Source of the DNA: Methanoculleus sp. EBM-46
GTDB taxonomy: Archaea > Halobacteriota > Methanomicrobia > Methanomicrobiales > Methanoculleaceae
Assembly: GCA_001896715.1 (NCBI GenBank)
Contig: MPOY01000308.1
Span: 1 to 62,758, forward strand
DNA: 62,758 nucleotides
Direction of reading: 5' to 3'
How positions within the stretch are numbered: position 1 is the stretch's first letter; the number at the start of each line of letters is the position of its first letter. The translations under genes were made by a program, and so were the position numbers. The notes beneath the pieces are model-generated. The model was not told the DNA's origin. It worked only from the letters and a program-made list of their open reading frames with translations, and did not search any database. This document shows, piece by piece, positions 60,827 to 62,758 of the stretch.

Positions 60827-61428
60827 ACGGGAGGGGCCTCTTCCCCTTCTTCTGCTCTCCGGAGCTCCCGGTTGTAGTCTCCTGTCGCGGCGACGTACTC
60901 CTTCCATGCCTGATCTGCCTTTACAAGGGCATCTTTTGCCGAGGTATAGGCTCCTGCGTCGTAGGCGGCCGCGGCCGACGCCCAGAGGGAGAACGCGCGG
61001 TTCAGGCAATCGAGCGCCCGGATGTAGGCCGACTGCGCTCCAATATACGCTTCAGGGACCTCGTCGGCCCCGATGATCCGCCGGTGGTAGGTCGTGACCG
61101 CCTGCCCGTACGTCGCTATGGCCGCAAACTCCCGCATTACAACATCGGACTCCGCAATCGACGGGGCCTCCGGGCGAAAACTCATGTGGGAGGATATCTT
61201 CGCGGAGACCCGGGCAAGGTCGGCCTCCGATGCCGCCACGTGGCTGCCAAAGACCGCAACCTGCCGGCTTTCGGTCCAATCGGTAAAGAGTGTCCACCCG
61301 ATGAAGGCGGCGGCTACCACAGCAATCACCGCCCCGACGGCGATGAGCGCCTGCCGCCGGTTGGTCGCGATGGCAGGAAGCTTCGGGAGAGTCGGAAGTT
61401 TCGGGACAGTGATATCCATGGTCCTCAT
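60823..61428 (-). CDS. Single-pass membrane protein with helical domain
   Basis: A 201-residue protein: one transmembrane helix (about 28-48) after a Pro/Lys-rich N-terminus (KLPTLPKLPAIATNRR), then an extracytoplasmic alpha-helical domain and an acidic tail. No family recognised. Its start overlaps the stop of the transglutaminase-like gene by four bases (ATGA), so the two are coupled and may form a complex. Confidence 0.75.
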   Translation of the reverse strand: MRTMDITVPKLPTLPKLPAIATNRRQALIAVGAVIAVVAAAFIGWTLFTDWTESRQVAVFGSHVAASEADLARVSAKISSHMSFRPEAPSIAESDVVMREFAAIATYGQAVTTYHRRIIGADEVPEAYIGAQSAYIRALDCLNRAFSLWASAAAAYDAGAYTSAKDALVKADQAWKEYVAATGDYNRELRRAEEGEEAPPV

Positions 61429-62384
61429 CCCCCTCCTGCCGGCAGCCCGACGGAGCGGATACGGTATTCGGCCGGTGCGGGGGTATAACGCAGGGGGATG
61501 ATCTCCGGGGTCCTGGACCTCACGGCCTCGATGCCGGTGCCGTCGACATCCCCGATGGGGAACGGTTTCCCCCAGGATGTCACGTTCCCCGTGGAGAATT
61601 TGAGATAGTCCGTCCCCTCAATGTAGTAGTAGTGTTTCCCTCCGTGCTCGAAGTACCTCGGCGTGTACTTCGCGTAGTAGGGATTGAACTCGTTCATCTG
61701 GATACCGAGAGCCATATGGCCCGCGATACCGAGTTTCGTGTCGCCCCGATATCTCAGCAGCACCGCATCGTAGCCGAGGGCATCGATGAGCCCCGCCATC
61801 AGGATGGCGGCATCCTCACAGTCACCTTTCCCGTCAACGAGCATCTCCGCAGGATACTTCTGATACTCGATACCATCACCGATGTGCAGGGCGTGCCGGG
61901 GGAAGACGCCTTCGATGTAAGAGTTCGTGCTGTTATCATACTCGTAGGGGATCTGCTGGACAAAGAAGACAACGTTCATCAGCCGATAGTACTCTGCATC
62001 CGGACTGGCAACGGGGGGAGCGATCTGGCGGACGAGATCTTCAAGAATCGGCCGATCGGCATCGGCAAGCACATATCGTCCATAGGCGAGACGATCTTCG
62101 ATCCGCGGCGTCTCCCGGTGATTGCGAAAGAGCGCCTCCGGAACCCTGACCTCTGTCGTCAGGACGCCGCCGTCGATCGCCGTCCAGCGGAAATCCCGGG
62201 TGTAGACCGCACCGTCTTCGGGGTAGGGCGTCGCCGCCGGCAGAGGAGCGGGCGGGACGTATGCCGGCGGGAGCGAACCGGGGGGAGTTGCAGGTCCTCC
62301 GACGAGCGCGGGTTTCACTACGAGGGCGACGGCCAGGATAACAAGCCCGCCGGCAAGAACGGGGAGAAGATCTTTCCACTCCAT
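61425..62384 (-). CDS. Membrane-anchored transglutaminase-like protein
   Basis: A 319-residue protein with one N-terminal helix (about 8-28), a Pro-rich linker and a transglutaminase-like (cysteine protease-fold) domain: GKGDCEDAAILMAGLIDALG with the catalytic cysteine, then GHMALGI with histidine and a YYYIEGTD segment with the acid. Such archaeal proteins may act as surface peptidases or cross-linkers. Upstream partner of the helical membrane protein. Confidence 0.85.
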   Translation of the reverse strand: MEWKDLLPVLAGGLVILAVALVVKPALVGGPATPPGSLPPAYVPPAPLPAATPYPEDGAVYTRDFRWTAIDGGVLTTEVRVPEALFRNHRETPRIEDRLAYGRYVLADADRPILEDLVRQIAPPVASPDAEYYRLMNVVFFVQQIPYEYDNSTNSYIEGVFPRHALHIGDGIEYQKYPAEMLVDGKGDCEDAAILMAGLIDALGYDAVLLRYRGDTKLGIAGHMALGIQMNEFNPYYAKYTPRYFEHGGKHYYYIEGTDYLKFSTGNVTSWGKPFPIGDVDGTGIEAVRSRTPEIIPLRYTPAPAEYRIRSVGLPAGGG

Positions 62385-62446
62385 ATCCGGTCTCCCACTG
62401 CGTATCGATATTAGGATATGGGCGGTTGCCCGCTAAAAACCTTGAC

Positions 62447-62758
62447 TCACGGCACCCCGACGCCGAAGAATCCGGTGATAAACCGGATTGCAGCGTAGAG
62501 GAAGTAGAAACCGAAGATCAGTTTCAGGGTCTCCGGCCGGAACCGGTGAATCGTCGCAGCCCCCGCCTGGGCGCCGGCGATCGACCCGGCGGCAAGGGTC
62601 AATCCCGCCCCGACGGCGACGTAACCCTCCACGAGCTTGATACCGCCGCCAAGGATCGCCATCGGTATCATGGATGCAAGCGACGTTCCCATCGTGACCG
62701 CGACCGGGGCGCCGAATATGTAGAGCAGCCCGGGAACGAGGGCGTAGCCGCCGCCAAG
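62447..62758 (-). CDS. TauE/SafE-family permease, C-terminal part
   Basis: Partial gene: the 5' end lies beyond the window. The visible 103 residues (GGGYALVPGLLYIFGAPVAV ... GTSLASMIPMAILGGGIKLVEG ... GAQAGAATIHRFRPETLKLIFG) match the C-terminal helical half of sulfite exporter TauE/SafE (TSUP) transporters, which move sulfonates, sulfite or other organic anions. In view of the sulfur operon in this window, sulfur transport is possible but unproven. Confidence 0.85.
   Translation of the reverse strand, partial: LGGGYALVPGLLYIFGAPVAVTMGTSLASMIPMAILGGGIKLVEGYVAVGAGLTLAAGSIAGAQAGAATIHRFRPETLKLIFGFYFLYAAIRFITGFFGVGVP

Overview
This window is chromosomal DNA of a GC-rich methanogenic archaeon, most likely Methanomicrobiales and Methanoculleus-like (taxon inferred, no search run). 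The evidence is gene content: coenzyme F420 (cofD twice) and a probable methanofuran kinase (mfnE), archaeal information-processing genes (RadB, Cdc48, aEF-1beta, an AspRS of the non-discriminating type, Tsr3, SRP 7S RNA), pyruvoyl arginine decarboxylase, TATA promoters with very short leaders, and HTH-PAS regulators. I saw no tRNA, rRNA operon, CRISPR array, insertion sequence or prophage.

Layout. 0.25-2.1 kb: tandem CofD paralogues, the first badly diverged. 2.1-4.8 kb: a minus-strand sulfur-relay operon (TusA, TusA-like, DsrE, IscS-like, IscU) in which the IscS-like protein has lost its PLP lysine. 5.3-11 kb: PdaD, AspS, a core methionine synthase, a KaiC-like protein with a dead P-loop, an acyl-CoA synthetase and a GNAT. 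11-20.8 kb: S41 protease, a helical-repeat protein, a pRiA4b ORF-3-like protein, Cdc48, LarC-RadB and DapF. 20.9-28.5 kb: envelope and transport genes (SulP, AI-2E family, cardiolipin synthase, small membrane proteins) interleaved with twin SpoIIAA-like genes. 28.8-32.2 kb: Zn-ribbon methyltransferase, SRP RNA abutting malate dehydrogenase, zinc micro-protein plus aEF-1beta, and MfnE. 32.2-47.3 kb: exported PLD protein, two small regulators, CodB- and SLC13-type transporters, a metallo-beta-lactamase/kinase-like fusion, surface proteins, STAS plus HEAT, LemA-DUF2207 and an HTH-PAS regulator.

47.3-50 kb is the most unusual part. A perfectly palindromic TATA box separates the HTH-PAS regulator from a structured ~300-nt stretch ending in T8 (candidate ncRNA or leader), followed by a STAS / SpoIIE phosphatase / RsbW-like kinase operon: a complete partner-switching module in a domain of life without sigma factors. 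51.3-54.5 kb holds a 613-residue protein I do not recognise beside a degenerate LarC. The rest holds Cache lipoproteins, methyltransferases, a second HTH-PAS regulator, HEAT proteins, a transglutaminase-like protein and a TauE/SafE permease cut by the window edge.

Themes: C1-cofactor synthesis, sulfur and nickel chemistry with several family members that have lost active-site residues, and several layers of bacterial-type STAS/PAS/Cache signalling.
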